From contig JAUNLN010000001.1 of NCBI GenBank assembly GCA_030532245.1, positions 62,001-126,000 on the forward strand: 64,000 nt of DNA. Reading direction: 5' to 3'. The stretch comes from Actinomycetaceae bacterium. GTDB lineage: Bacteria; Actinomycetota; Actinomycetes; Actinomycetales; Actinomycetaceae. Under the pieces are notes generated by a model. The model did no database searches, had not been told where the DNA came from, and saw only the letters and a program-made list of their open reading frames with translations. The position numbers and the translations under genes are program-made. The stretch's first letter is position 1. Each line of letters starts with the position of its first letter. Positions 45,516 to 53,870 of the stretch are shown piece by piece.

Positions 45516-46661
45516 ATGCAGTTCGGAATCTTTACCATTGGAGACGTAACTCGTGACCCGGTGAACGGCACTACGCCTTCGGAGCATGAGCGCATTAAGA
45601 ACACCGTCGAGATCGCAAAGCACGCTGAAGAGGTTGGCTTTGACGTGTTCGCAACGGGGCAGCACCACAATCCCCCGTTTGCTGCTCCGGGCAACCCGCC
45701 GACTCTTCTTTCTTACTTGGCTGCGCAGACCGACAAGATCATTCTTTCGACCGCGACCACGCTGATTACCACGATGGATCCGGTTCGTTTGGCTGAGGAT
45801 TACGCGTACTTGCAGCACCTTGCTGATGGTCGCGTTGATATCACGATGGGTCGCGGTAACACGGGCCCGGTTTACCCGTGGTTTGGCCGCGATATTCGTG
45901 AGGGTATTCCGCTAGCTGTTGAGAACTACAACCTCCTTTACCGTTTGTGGCATGAGGAGACGGTGAACTGGGCGGGCAAGTACCGCACGCCGTTGCAGGG
46001 CTTCACGGCTACGCCTCGCCCGCTTGATGGTGTGGCTCCGTTCGTTTGGCATGGTTCGATTCGTAGCCCTGAGATTGCTGAGCAGGCTGCTTACTACGGT
46101 GATGGTTTCTTCCACAACAACATTTTCTGGACGAAGGATCACGTGAAGAGGATGGTTGCTCTGTACCGTCAGCGTTACGAGTACTACGGTCACGGCAAGG
46201 CTGATGAGGCTTATGTTGCTCTTGGTGGCCACGTGTACATGCGTAAGAATTCGCAGGATGCTGTGCGCGAGTTCCGCCCGTACTTCGATAATGCTCCGGT
46301 TTACGGTTATGGCCCGTCGATGGAGCAGTACCAGGAGCTCACTCCGCTTACGGTTGGTTCGCCGCAGGAGGTTATTGATCGTACGCTCGAGTTCCGCGAG
46401 TGGGTTGGTGACTACCAGCGTCAGATGTTCTTGATCGATCACGCGGGTCTGCCGCAGAAGCTTGTTCTTGAGCAGCTTGATTTGTGGGGCGAGGTTCTTC
46501 CGGTTCTTCGCAAGGAGTTTGACGCTTTGAAGCCGGCTCATGTTCCGGATGGTCCGACTCACGAGTTCTTGGTTGAGCGTGCTCGTGCGGGTAAGGCTCC
46601 GATCGCTGGTGGCGGTCCGGGCTCGCAGGCGCAGCTTGATCGCGAAGCGCAGGCAAAGTAG
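45516..46661 (+). CDS. LLM-class flavin-dependent oxidoreductase (CE1758-type)
   Basis: 381-residue TIM-barrel enzyme of the bacterial luciferase-like family: MQFGIFTIGDVTRDP start, GQHHNPPFAAPGNP, STATTLITTMDPVRLAEDYA, and DITMGRGNTGPVYPWFG. It uses reduced FMN and oxygen on an unknown substrate. The next gene encodes an NAD(P)H:FMN reductase, which would supply FMNH2. The pair corresponds to the CE1758/CE1759 families that occur together in actinobacteria. ATG at 45516 after GAAAGG. The C-terminal 25 residues are Gly/Gln-rich. Confidence 0.9.
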   Translation: MQFGIFTIGDVTRDPVNGTTPSEHERIKNTVEIAKHAEEVGFDVFATGQHHNPPFAAPGNPPTLLSYLAAQTDKIILSTATTLITTMDPVRLAEDYAYLQHLADGRVDITMGRGNTGPVYPWFGRDIREGIPLAVENYNLLYRLWHEETVNWAGKYRTPLQGFTATPRPLDGVAPFVWHGSIRSPEIAEQAAYYGDGFFHNNIFWTKDHVKRMVALYRQRYEYYGHGKADEAYVALGGHVYMRKNSQDAVREFRPYFDNAPVYGYGPSMEQYQELTPLTVGSPQEVIDRTLEFREWVGDYQRQMFLIDHAGLPQKLVLEQLDLWGEVLPVLRKEFDALKPAHVPDGPTHEFLVERARAGKAPIAGGGPGSQAQLDREAQAK

Positions 46662-46699
46662 CGCGTTTGGTGTTTGGGTTCGATTTTTAGGAGTACGTG

Positions 46700-47383
46700 A
46701 TGGCTGAGAAGTTTGATCAAGCGGCTAGGGATCCGTTTACGCCGGAGGCGCGTCGGATTGTTGTGGTGAGCGGTGGCTTGTCGGAGTCTGCTTCGTCGGC
46801 GAAGCTTGCTAAATCGCTTGCTGATGCGACTGCGGATGGTCTTGCGAATGTTGGTTACGTGAGCGAGGTTGAGGTTGTTGAGCTTCGCCCACTGGCGACT
46901 GCGATCACGGAGGCGACGCTTACGATGAATCGCACGCCGGAGCTCGATAAGGCTATTAAGGCTGTTGAGCAGGCGGATGGTGTTATTGCTGTGTCGCCTA
47001 CGTTCCAGGCGTCGTATTCGGGCTTGTTTAAGTCGTTCTGGGATCTTTTCGAGGATCCGCTAAGGAGCAAGCCGATTATGCTGGGTGCTACGGGTGGTTC
47101 GGCTCGTCACTCGCTGATGATTGATTTCGCGATGCGTCCACTGTTCTCGTACTTGCGTATGGATATCATGCCGTTTGCGGTGTTTGCTGCGTCGGATGAT
47201 TTTGGTGACGTGGTGGGCAAGGAGGAGGGCACTCGCACTGCTCCCCTCCAGGATAGGATTGAGCGCGCGGGGCATTCGTTTGCGAAGGTTTTGCTGGCGC
47301 GCCCGGCTATTGAGCGCGCGGATTCGGAAGATGGCGTGCTTGAGGTGACTCCCTTTGAAAAAATGCTTAACGCCTGGGGATAG
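46700..47383 (+). CDS. NADPH-dependent FMN reductase (CE1759-type)
   Basis: 227-residue flavodoxin-fold reductase: IVVVSGGLSESASSAKLAKSL (phosphate-binding start), ADGVIAVSPTFQASYSGLFKSFWDLFE and IMLGATGGSARHSL. It would reduce FMN for the upstream luciferase-like enzyme. ATG at 46700 has AGGAG with 6 nt spacing; the GTG just before it is too close. It is followed by the MarR gene after 19 bp. Confidence 0.92.
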   Translation: MAEKFDQAARDPFTPEARRIVVVSGGLSESASSAKLAKSLADATADGLANVGYVSEVEVVELRPLATAITEATLTMNRTPELDKAIKAVEQADGVIAVSPTFQASYSGLFKSFWDLFEDPLRSKPIMLGATGGSARHSLMIDFAMRPLFSYLRMDIMPFAVFAASDDFGDVVGKEEGTRTAPLQDRIERAGHSFAKVLLARPAIERADSEDGVLEVTPFEKMLNAWG

Positions 47384-47402
47384 TTCCTCTAAGGAGGTTT
47401 CC

Positions 47403-47933
47403 GTGGACAGTGCAGAGGCTTTGGCTTTGACGTCGAAGGATGCGGCGCAGCTTGAAGCCCTGCGCTGGCGGGCGTGGCGCGTGTATTTTGAGTCCACTGC
47501 GCGTATGCAGGATGAGATTGATTCTGCGTTGCGTGAGGGGGCGGGGGTTTCCTTGCCGGACTATAACGTTTTGTTGCTCTTGTCTGAGGCGCCGGATAGG
47601 AAGCTGCGGTTTAAGGAACTTGCTAAGCGCATGTCGTTTTCTAAGTCGCGGCTGTCGTATCAGGTGAAGGTGTTGGCGAAGCGCGGGTTGGTTTCCAGGC
47701 AGTCTGTGGAGTCTGATGCTCGCGGTCTTTACGTTCAGCTAACGGATTTGGGTGTTGAGACGTTTGTGCGTGCGGGGAGGCTGCATGCGCGCCATGTGAA
47801 GAGGTTGATGCTTCAGTCGCTTTCGGAAAGTGAGGCTGAGGCGTTGGTGAGCGTGTTTTCGCGCTTGTCTGAGAATCTGGAGGAGTCCTCACAGGCGCCT
47901 TCGAGCGGGGCTGCGTGTAAAGCGTCAGCGTGA
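47403..47933 (+). CDS. MarR family transcriptional regulator
   Basis: 176 residues. Winged helix: LPDYNVLLLLSEAP, LRFKELAKRMSFSKSRLSYQVKVLAKRGLV and the wing DARGLYVQLTDLG. The GTG start at 47403 follows a perfect AAGGAGG; the upstream ATG at 47355 would overlap the reductase gene. It probably represses its own operon through the palindrome at 45462-45475 in response to the substrate or an oxidant. A weak GCGCC/GGCGC hairpin lies just after the stop. Confidence 0.88.
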   Translation: MDSAEALALTSKDAAQLEALRWRAWRVYFESTARMQDEIDSALREGAGVSLPDYNVLLLLSEAPDRKLRFKELAKRMSFSKSRLSYQVKVLAKRGLVSRQSVESDARGLYVQLTDLGVETFVRAGRLHARHVKRLMLQSLSESEAEALVSVFSRLSENLEESSQAPSSGAACKASA

Positions 47934-47958
47934 GCTCGAGGCGCCGTGAGGCGCTAGA

Positions 47959-48237
47959 TTAGTTTGCTTTTACGTCCGCGTATTCCGGGTGCTTCGCGAA
48001 TTCCGCGACGGCAAAGGGGCAGACGGGGTGAATCTTTACACCCTCTACGCGTGCTTGTTCGACTACTTTTTCGACAAGCTTTTTGGCGATGCCCTGCCCG
48101 GCGTACTCGGGGTCTACACCGGTGTGGATGATGGTCCACACGTTGTTTTTGGGGATGAAGGTGCATTGGCCGATGAGGTTTTCACCGTCGTATGCGGCCG
48201 AGCGGTTTTCTTCCAGTTCGAATCGGATGTCTACCAT
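47959..48237 (-). CDS. Small GNAT-like N-acetyltransferase
   Basis: 92-residue minimal GNAT protein (YjdJ/Gcn5-like short type). The acetyl-CoA pyrophosphate loop is VDPEYAGQGIAKKLVEKVVEQAR, followed by VKIHPVCPFAVAEFAKHPEY. Proteins of this size commonly have this conserved C-terminal CPFAxxxFxxHPEY block. ATG 48237 after GGAAGGG. Convergent with the MarR gene. Substrate unknown. Confidence 0.88.
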   Translation of the reverse strand: MVDIRFELEENRSAAYDGENLIGQCTFIPKNNVWTIIHTGVDPEYAGQGIAKKLVEKVVEQARVEGVKIHPVCPFAVAEFAKHPEYADVKAN

Positions 48238-48508
48238 TCGATTTCCCTTCCGTTGTATAGACGATGGATCACTTGAATCCTAGTGGTTGCTAGGTCGCAT
48301 TGCTCGTTTGAATACGGGGTTTGGGTTGTTATTTAGCTAGTAGAGGAAATGAGAAGTTTCTGGATATGCGCGCACCGATAGTCGCGACGGCTAGCAAGGG
48401 CATGAGCTTGGTTCGTGGCGTTGAAGCCAACGGTGAGGGTTCTAAGCGTTTCGATATTGAGGGTAAAGCGCCCGAAGTGAACTGAATAAAGCAATAGTTG
48501 CTCCAGGT

Positions 48509-48540
48509 GGGGTGAATGTTTCACGTGAAACATTCACCCC
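48509..48540. repeat. 32-bp perfect palindrome containing parS site 5
   Basis: parS TGTTTCACGTGAAACA at 48517-48532 lies in the centre of GGGGTGAA... and its exact complement, 16 bp per arm. It is 24 kb from the main parS cluster. Confidence 0.92.
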
Positions 48541-48772
48541 GCTTTCTGTTTTGGGCTCATTCCGTTCTTTCCGGCAACTCGGTTCTATGGGCCGCACTGT
48601 CTGAGGAGTACTCCTAGCACTCACAAGTCTTCTAGAACGCCTGAACCTTCAACCACGTTCACGTCCCGTTGCGACCCCGTCAAGAATCTTTTAAAAACCG
48701 CGAAATAGAGCCAATTTTCAGCCCACTCGAGAATATGGAGATCGGGCTTACGGCCTAGCAAACTAGTTAGGC

Positions 48773-48832
48773 TTACCTACCCATTGGGGTTACTTTGCCT
48801 ACCCCTTAATATAAGAAACATCACACTTGTGA
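48773..48832 (+). promoter_or_regulatory. Promoter and repeated operators of PFOR operon
   Basis: Candidate hexamers TTGGGG (48784-48789) and TAATAT (48807-48812) are 17 bp apart. Two similar 13-mers, TTACCTACCCATT (48773-48785) and TTGCCTACCCCTT (48795-48807), flank or overlap them, 22 bp apart and so on the same DNA face. A TCACA-CT-TGTGA palindrome follows at 48821-48832 near the expected start point. Confidence 0.45.
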
Positions 48833-48936
48833 AAAGGGGGCCCCTAAAGTGTTGGTGAGGGTAGCTCAAGTCGCTTGATATCAAGGTTTCCATCGATTGC
48901 ACCTTTGTTAACAAGCCGCGTGCCTAGCATGAACAT

Positions 48937-49512
48937 ATGGTCGAAATTAGAATTCATGGCCGCGGTGGGCAGGGTGTCGTCACTGCCGCGGACCTTCTGG
49001 CAATGGCGGCATTCGAAGACGGCCACTACGCGCAGGCGTTCCCTTCCTTTGGTTCCGAACGTATGGGCGCCCCGGTTGTGTCTTACTGCAGGATTCGCGA
49101 CGAAAAGATTCGTAGCCGCGAGCCCGTGTTGGAGCCGAACGTGGTTAGCGTTCAAGACCCCACGCTTCTACCGATCATGGATGTTTTCTCCGGTCTAAAG
49201 CCCGACGGTTTTGGCCTCGTCAATTCAGCGAAGACGCTCGAAGAGCTGGGCCTAAAGGAACTGGAAGAGCGTTCCTTGCCGGGCCATATCGTGACGATCC
49301 CGGCAACGGAGATCGCGCTCGAACACTTGGGCCGCCCGCTACCGAACGCGGTGCTGCTAGGCGGTATTTCTGCACTGAGCGGGGTGGTTCGCCTCGAGTC
49401 GGTGCTTAGCGCGATTGCCGGCAGGTTCGGCGGCAAGGTTGGTCAGGCGAATCAGGCGGCCGCGCGTGCCGCGTTCGACCTCGTTATGGAAATGAAGGGT
49501 AACAATGCTTGA
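48937..49512 (+). CDS. 2-oxoacid (pyruvate):ferredoxin oxidoreductase gamma subunit
   Basis: 191 residues. The family start EIRIHGRGGQGVVTAADLLAMAA and AQAFPSFGSERMGAPVVSYCRI are diagnostic of the gamma domain that binds CoA. ATG at 48937 lacks a good Shine-Dalgarno. It overlaps the alpha gene by 8 bp. With alpha and beta it forms the enzyme oxidising pyruvate to acetyl-CoA with reduced ferredoxin; the related oxoisovalerate enzymes have the same layout, so the substrate is inferred. Confidence 0.92.
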   Translation: MVEIRIHGRGGQGVVTAADLLAMAAFEDGHYAQAFPSFGSERMGAPVVSYCRIRDEKIRSREPVLEPNVVSVQDPTLLPIMDVFSGLKPDGFGLVNSAKTLEELGLKELEERSLPGHIVTIPATEIALEHLGRPLPNAVLLGGISALSGVVRLESVLSAIAGRFGGKVGQANQAAARAAFDLVMEMKGNNA

Positions 49513-50791
49513 GCAGATTGAGGGTTCGCAGGCTATAGCGAAGTCGGTGGCCGCGTGCCGCCCGGAGGTAGTTGCCGCATATCCGATTAGTCCCCAAACG
49601 CACATTGTTGAGGCGTTGTCGGCTCTAGTGAAGTCGGGCAAGTTGGAGCACTGCGAATACGTGAACGTAGAGTCGGAGTTCTCCGCAATGTCGGCCTGTA
49701 TCGGTGCTTCAGCGGCTGGCGGCCGCGCATACACGGCAACCGCTTCGCAGGGTTTGCTCTACATGGTGGAGGCGGTTTACAACGCTTCCGGTCTTGGCTT
49801 CCCGATCGTGATGACTGTAGCGAACCGCGCGATTGGCGCGCCGATTAACATTTGGAACGACCACACGGACGCGATGAGTCAGCGCGACTCCGGTTGGCTC
49901 CAGCTGTATGCGGAGAACAACCAGGAGGCCGCAGACCTGCACGTGCAGGCGTTCCGCATTGCAGAAGAGCTGTCGCTACCGGTGATGGTGTGTATGGATG
50001 GTTTCATCCTCACGCACGCGGTGGAGCAGGTGGACGTGCCCGAGACGGAGCAGGTCGATAAGTTCTTGCCGCCGTACGAGCCGCGTCAGGTGCTCGACCC
50101 GCTCGACCCGGTTTCCATCGGCGCAATGGTTGGCCCGGAAGCGTTCATGGAGGTGCGCTACCTCGCCCACGAGAAGCAGCTGCAGGCACTTGAGTTGATC
50201 CCGCAGGTGCAAGAAGAGTTCAAGGCAATATTTGGCCGCGACTCGGGCGGTCTCGTGCGCCCGTACAAGTGCGAGGATGCGGAGACGATCGTTGTAGCGC
50301 TCGGCTCGGTTCTTGGCACGGTTAAGGACGTTGTGGATGAGCGGCGCGCTCGCGGCGAGAAGATCGGCGTTCTTGGTATTACGTCGTTCCGCCCGTTCCC
50401 GACGGAGGCTGTGCGTGAGGTGCTCGAGGGCGTGAAGCGCTTCGTCGTTCTTGAAAAGGCGTTCTCGGTGGGTATTGGCGGTATCGTTTCGGCGCACTGC
50501 CGCGCTGCACTGCAGGGCACGGAGTTCGTCTGCTACGAGCTGATCGCTGGTCTTGGCGGCCGCAACATTACGGGCGCTTCGCTGCATCGTTACTTCGATG
50601 AGGCGGTTGCAGACAAGGTGGAGCCGACGACGTTCCTTGATTTGGATCGCAGTTTGGTTGAGCAGGAGTTGGAGCGTGAGGCGAACACCCGCAGGTCTGG
50701 CGCCCCGGCTGAGAACATTATCCGCGATATGCAGGATCGCGTGAACGCAAGGATGGATCTGGAAGTTTCGAAGAAGGCGGATAGAAGATGA
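49505..50791 (+). CDS. 2-oxoacid (pyruvate):ferredoxin oxidoreductase alpha subunit
   Basis: 428 residues. N-terminal pyrimidine-binding domain with AAYPISPQTHIVEALSAL and the conserved ESEFSAMSACIGASAAGGRAYTATASQGL; then GFPIVMTVANRAIGAPINIWNDH and the domain II block FRPFPTEAVREVL. AAGGGT before ATG 49505. Its last codons overlap the beta gene ATG by 4 bp. Oxygen-sensitive enzymes of this type indicate anaerobic pyruvate metabolism. Confidence 0.94.
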   Translation: MLEQIEGSQAIAKSVAACRPEVVAAYPISPQTHIVEALSALVKSGKLEHCEYVNVESEFSAMSACIGASAAGGRAYTATASQGLLYMVEAVYNASGLGFPIVMTVANRAIGAPINIWNDHTDAMSQRDSGWLQLYAENNQEAADLHVQAFRIAEELSLPVMVCMDGFILTHAVEQVDVPETEQVDKFLPPYEPRQVLDPLDPVSIGAMVGPEAFMEVRYLAHEKQLQALELIPQVQEEFKAIFGRDSGGLVRPYKCEDAETIVVALGSVLGTVKDVVDERRARGEKIGVLGITSFRPFPTEAVREVLEGVKRFVVLEKAFSVGIGGIVSAHCRAALQGTEFVCYELIAGLGGRNITGASLHRYFDEAVADKVEPTTFLDLDRSLVEQELEREANTRRSGAPAENIIRDMQDRVNARMDLEVSKKADRR

Positions 50792-52065
50792 GCACTCAAG
50801 GCGGAGTGGAAAGTAGCCACCCTCAGGTTCGTGCCACCGCGATTCCGGCGCGTGAGAAGGTTAAGTTTTACCAGGTCGGTTCCTACGCGGTTGGTAACCG
50901 TCTTGCCGAGGAGCAGATGCGTTCGGTGCAGTCCGACCCGAACCGTTACAACTCGCTAACGTCGGGTCACCGTGCGTGTCAGGGTTGTGGTGAGGCGCTC
51001 GGCGCCCGCTACGCGCTGGATACGGCGATGAGGGCAACGGATCGCGACATGGTTGCGGTTAACGCTACGGGTTGCCTCGAGGTGTTCTCGACCCCGTACC
51101 CGGAAACGTCTTGGACTATCCCGTGGCTTCACTCGCTATTCGGTAACGCGGCGGCCGTGGCTTCGGGTGCGGCGGCAGCATTTAGGGCGAAGGGTAAGAA
51201 GACGCGCGTGGTCGCGCAGGGCGGCGACGGCGGAACGGTCGATATTGGTTTTGGCCCGCTGTCGGGCATGTTCGAGCGTAACGACGACGTTTTGTACATC
51301 TGCTACGACAACCAGGCGTACATGAATACGGGCGTGCAGCGTTCGGGTGCGACGCCTCCGAAGGCTCGCACGGCCACCACGCAGCCCGTTGGTGACGAGC
51401 CGGGTAACGAGTGGGGTAAGGGCAAGGACTTGCCGAGGATTGCGATGGCGCACGAGATCCCGTACGTGGCTACGGCAACCGTCGCGGATCTTCGCGACCT
51501 TGAGTACAAGGTGAACCGCGCGATGCAGTTCCACGGTGCCCGCTACATTCACGTGCTGGTGCCGTGTCCGCTCGGTTGGGGTTCGGCTTCGTCAATCACG
51601 GTGAAGCTCGCGCGCCTCGCGGTGCAGACGGGTATTTTCCCGGTTTACGAGGCGGAGTACGGTGAGGTCACTTCGGTGATGAAGCTTCGCCGCCCGACTC
51701 CGGTTGAGGAGTACTTGAAGTTGCAGCGCCGTTTCGCCCACCTGTTTAAGGGTGGTGGCGATGAGGAGGCGATCCGCCGCATTCAGGCGGGTGCAGACCG
51801 TAATATTCGCCGCTACAACCTCGTTGATGATGAGGATTACGACCTCGCTACCGAGCACTTCGTGGAGTTCGAGGAGGCTCGTTACGGCTTTAGGAAGCCG
51901 ATCGAGGAGGAGGAAGAGCAGGCGAGCGAGTCGGGTGCGACTGAACAGACGGCGTCGGCGCCTGCGACGAGTGAGTATTCGGCTTCGTCGCAGACGGTCG
52001 CGGATGGTGCGGACAATGTGAAGGCTGGCGAGGGTGCTGGCATGTCGGATGGGCAGGGGAACTGA
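50788..52065 (+). CDS. 2-oxoacid (pyruvate):ferredoxin oxidoreductase beta subunit
   Basis: 425 residues; the TPP-binding subunit. Cluster ligands in GHRACQGCGEALGAR, plus a further Cys in NATGCLEVF; TPP/Mg motif GDGGTVDIGFGPLSGMFERNDDVLYICYDNQAYMNTG (GDG to N). About 55 extra residues at the C-terminus are Ser/Ala/Glu-rich and probably disordered. Two bases separate it from the flavoprotein gene. Confidence 0.94.
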   Translation: MSTQGGVESSHPQVRATAIPAREKVKFYQVGSYAVGNRLAEEQMRSVQSDPNRYNSLTSGHRACQGCGEALGARYALDTAMRATDRDMVAVNATGCLEVFSTPYPETSWTIPWLHSLFGNAAAVASGAAAAFRAKGKKTRVVAQGGDGGTVDIGFGPLSGMFERNDDVLYICYDNQAYMNTGVQRSGATPPKARTATTQPVGDEPGNEWGKGKDLPRIAMAHEIPYVATATVADLRDLEYKVNRAMQFHGARYIHVLVPCPLGWGSASSITVKLARLAVQTGIFPVYEAEYGEVTSVMKLRRPTPVEEYLKLQRRFAHLFKGGGDEEAIRRIQAGADRNIRRYNLVDDEDYDLATEHFVEFEEARYGFRKPIEEEEEQASESGATEQTASAPATSEYSASSQTVADGADNVKAGEGAGMSDGQGN

Positions 52066-52067
52066 CG

Positions 52068-53762
52068 ATGGATGCAAAGACTGATGTGACGAGCGAAGCC
52101 GTAGATGTTTCGGCGGCTGCGCGTGCTGATTCTCGTTCGACGGCCGACACGAGGCCGTTCGCTATCACGCTGGACGTGGGTTCTTCGCTTGCGAATGAGA
52201 CGGGTTCTTGGCGTACGGTGCGTCCGATTTATGTAGACCTGTTGCCTCCTTGTAATAAGGCGTGTCCGGCTGGCGAGAACGTGCAGCAGTGGCTCTACCA
52301 TGCGGAGGAGGGCGATTACCGCTCGGCGTGGGAAGAGATCATGGTGAATAACCCGATGCCGGCTGTGATGGGTCGCGTGTGTTACCACCCGTGTCAGAGC
52401 GCGTGTAACCGTGGGAACGTGGATGAGACCGTGGGTATTAACGCGGTTGAGCGTTTCCTTGGTGATAAGGCGCTTGAGGAGGGTTGGACGGTCGCGCCGG
52501 TGAATCCGGATACGGGTAAGCGGGTGCTGATTGTTGGTGCCGGACCGTCGGGTTTGTCGGCGGCGTATCATCTGCGCAGGCTTGGTCACGATGTGACGAT
52601 TTATGAGGCTGGGCCGATGGCTGGCGGCATGATGCGTTTTGGTATTCCGAAGTACCGTTTGCCGAGGAACGTGCTTGAGGGCGAGATTTCGCGTATCGAG
52701 AAGATGGGCGTGAAGATCGTTCTGAATAAGAAGGTTGAGAACGTTGAGGATGTGAAGCCTGAGTTCGACGCCGTGTTCCTCGCGGTTGGTGCTCATATTG
52801 GTAAGCGCGCGTACATTCCGGCTGGTGAGTCGGCGAAGATTATGGACGCGGTTTCGGTGCTGTCTGACGTTGAGACGGGTGAGAAGCCGCTGCTGGGCCG
52901 CCGCGTGGTGGTTTACGGCGGTGGTAACACGGCGGTTGACGTGGCTCGTACGGCGAGGCGTTTGGGCGCTGAGGAGGCTGTGATTCTGTATCGGCGTACG
53001 CGTGACCGTATGCCGGCTCACGACTCTGAGGTGAGGGAGGCCGAGGAGGAGGGCATTATGATGCGCTGGCTCTCCACGGTGAAGCACGTTGATTCGGATT
53101 CGATCACGATTGAGAAGATGGAGCTCGATGAGAAGGGCTTCCCGCAGCCGACTGGCGAGTTTGAGGAGCTTGGTGCGGATTCGCTGATTATGGCTCTTGG
53201 CCAGGAGGCGGATTTGTCGCTGATTGAGAATGCGGATGGCATTGAGATCGAGAATGGCGTGGTTCAGGTGAACCGTCAGATGATGACGGGCTTGGAGGGC
53301 GTGTTTGCGGGTGGCGACATGGTGCCGTCGGAGCGCACGGTTACGGTGGCGATTGGTCACGGTAAGAAGGCGGCCCGCTATATTGACGCGTATTTGCGTG
53401 GTTTGACGTATGTGCCGCCGAAGAAGCACGATGATGCTTCGTTTGATCGCCTTACGACTTGGTATTACGCGGATGCGCCGCACAAGATTCGTGCTCGTCT
53501 TGAGGGGCCGCGTCGTGCGGAGACGTTCGATGAGGTCGTGCAGGGTTTGGATGAGGAGTCGGCTCTGTTTGAGGCTCGCCGTTGCATGTCGTGTGGTAAC
53601 TGTTTTGGTTGCGATAACTGCTTTGGCGTGTGTCCGGACAATGCGATTACGAAGATTCAGCCCGGTGAGTACGAGTTTAAGTACGACTACTGCAAGGGTT
53701 GTGGAATTTGTGCGGAGGAGTGTCCGTGTGGCGCGATTTCGATGATTCCTGAAGAGGTCTAG
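52068..53762 (+). CDS. GltD-like NAD(P)H flavoprotein fused to 2[4Fe-4S] ferredoxin
   Basis: 564 residues. N-terminal [4Fe-4S]-type cysteines at 62, 66, 105, 109 and 113 (CNKACPAGENVQQW; CYHPCQSACNRG), an FAD site VLIVGAGPSGLSAAYHLRRLG (153-173), an NAD(P) site VVYGGGNTAVDVARTARRLG, and a C-terminal ferredoxin: CMSCGNCFGCDNCFGVCP and CKGCGICAEECPCGAI. This is the glutamate-synthase small-subunit fold used in NADPH:ferredoxin oxidoreductases. In this operon it likely both serves as the PFOR delta (ferredoxin) subunit and passes electrons to NAD(P)+. That role is inference. Confidence 0.88.
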   Translation: MDAKTDVTSEAVDVSAAARADSRSTADTRPFAITLDVGSSLANETGSWRTVRPIYVDLLPPCNKACPAGENVQQWLYHAEEGDYRSAWEEIMVNNPMPAVMGRVCYHPCQSACNRGNVDETVGINAVERFLGDKALEEGWTVAPVNPDTGKRVLIVGAGPSGLSAAYHLRRLGHDVTIYEAGPMAGGMMRFGIPKYRLPRNVLEGEISRIEKMGVKIVLNKKVENVEDVKPEFDAVFLAVGAHIGKRAYIPAGESAKIMDAVSVLSDVETGEKPLLGRRVVVYGGGNTAVDVARTARRLGAEEAVILYRRTRDRMPAHDSEVREAEEEGIMMRWLSTVKHVDSDSITIEKMELDEKGFPQPTGEFEELGADSLIMALGQEADLSLIENADGIEIENGVVQVNRQMMTGLEGVFAGGDMVPSERTVTVAIGHGKKAARYIDAYLRGLTYVPPKKHDDASFDRLTTWYYADAPHKIRARLEGPRRAETFDEVVQGLDEESALFEARRCMSCGNCFGCDNCFGVCPDNAITKIQPGEYEFKYDYCKGCGICAEECPCGAISMIPEEV

Positions 53763-53781
53763 TTCGGAGCTATTGGTGGGG

Positions 53782-53810
53782 AGTGCGCGGCGTGTTTGCC
53801 GCGCACTTTC
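53782..53810 (+). terminator. Terminator of PFOR operon
   Basis: AGTGCGCGGC (53782-53791) pairs perfectly with GCCGCGCACT (53798-53807) around GTGTTT; TTTC follows. 20 bp after the stop codon. Confidence 0.8.
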
Positions 53811-53870
53811 CGCATTTTGGGGGCTGTTTGCCGCGGGGGCTTGGGGGTTTGCCGCTGTTATGCTTGGGGT

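Larger units (their letters stand above)
48238..48936. other. Gene-poor region with parS palindrome and PFOR promoter
   Basis: About 700 bp without a convincing gene. A 39-codon ORF (48366-48485, plus strand, starting MRAPIVATASKGMSLVRGVE) has only a weak ribosome binding site and no recognised relative. The region contains a parS within a 32 bp palindrome (48509-48540), and the PFOR promoter with its repeats (48773-48832). Confidence 0.5.

Noticed and set aside
48366..48485. 39-codon ORF upstream of the parS palindrome
   Set aside because: Weak Shine-Dalgarno, no family recognised; left only as a possibility within the gene-poor region.
24370..48540. The repeated TGTTTCACGTGAAACA sites as a CRISPR array or transposon ends
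   Set aside because: They are the canonical parS sequence, not evenly spaced, and no cas or transposase genes are present.
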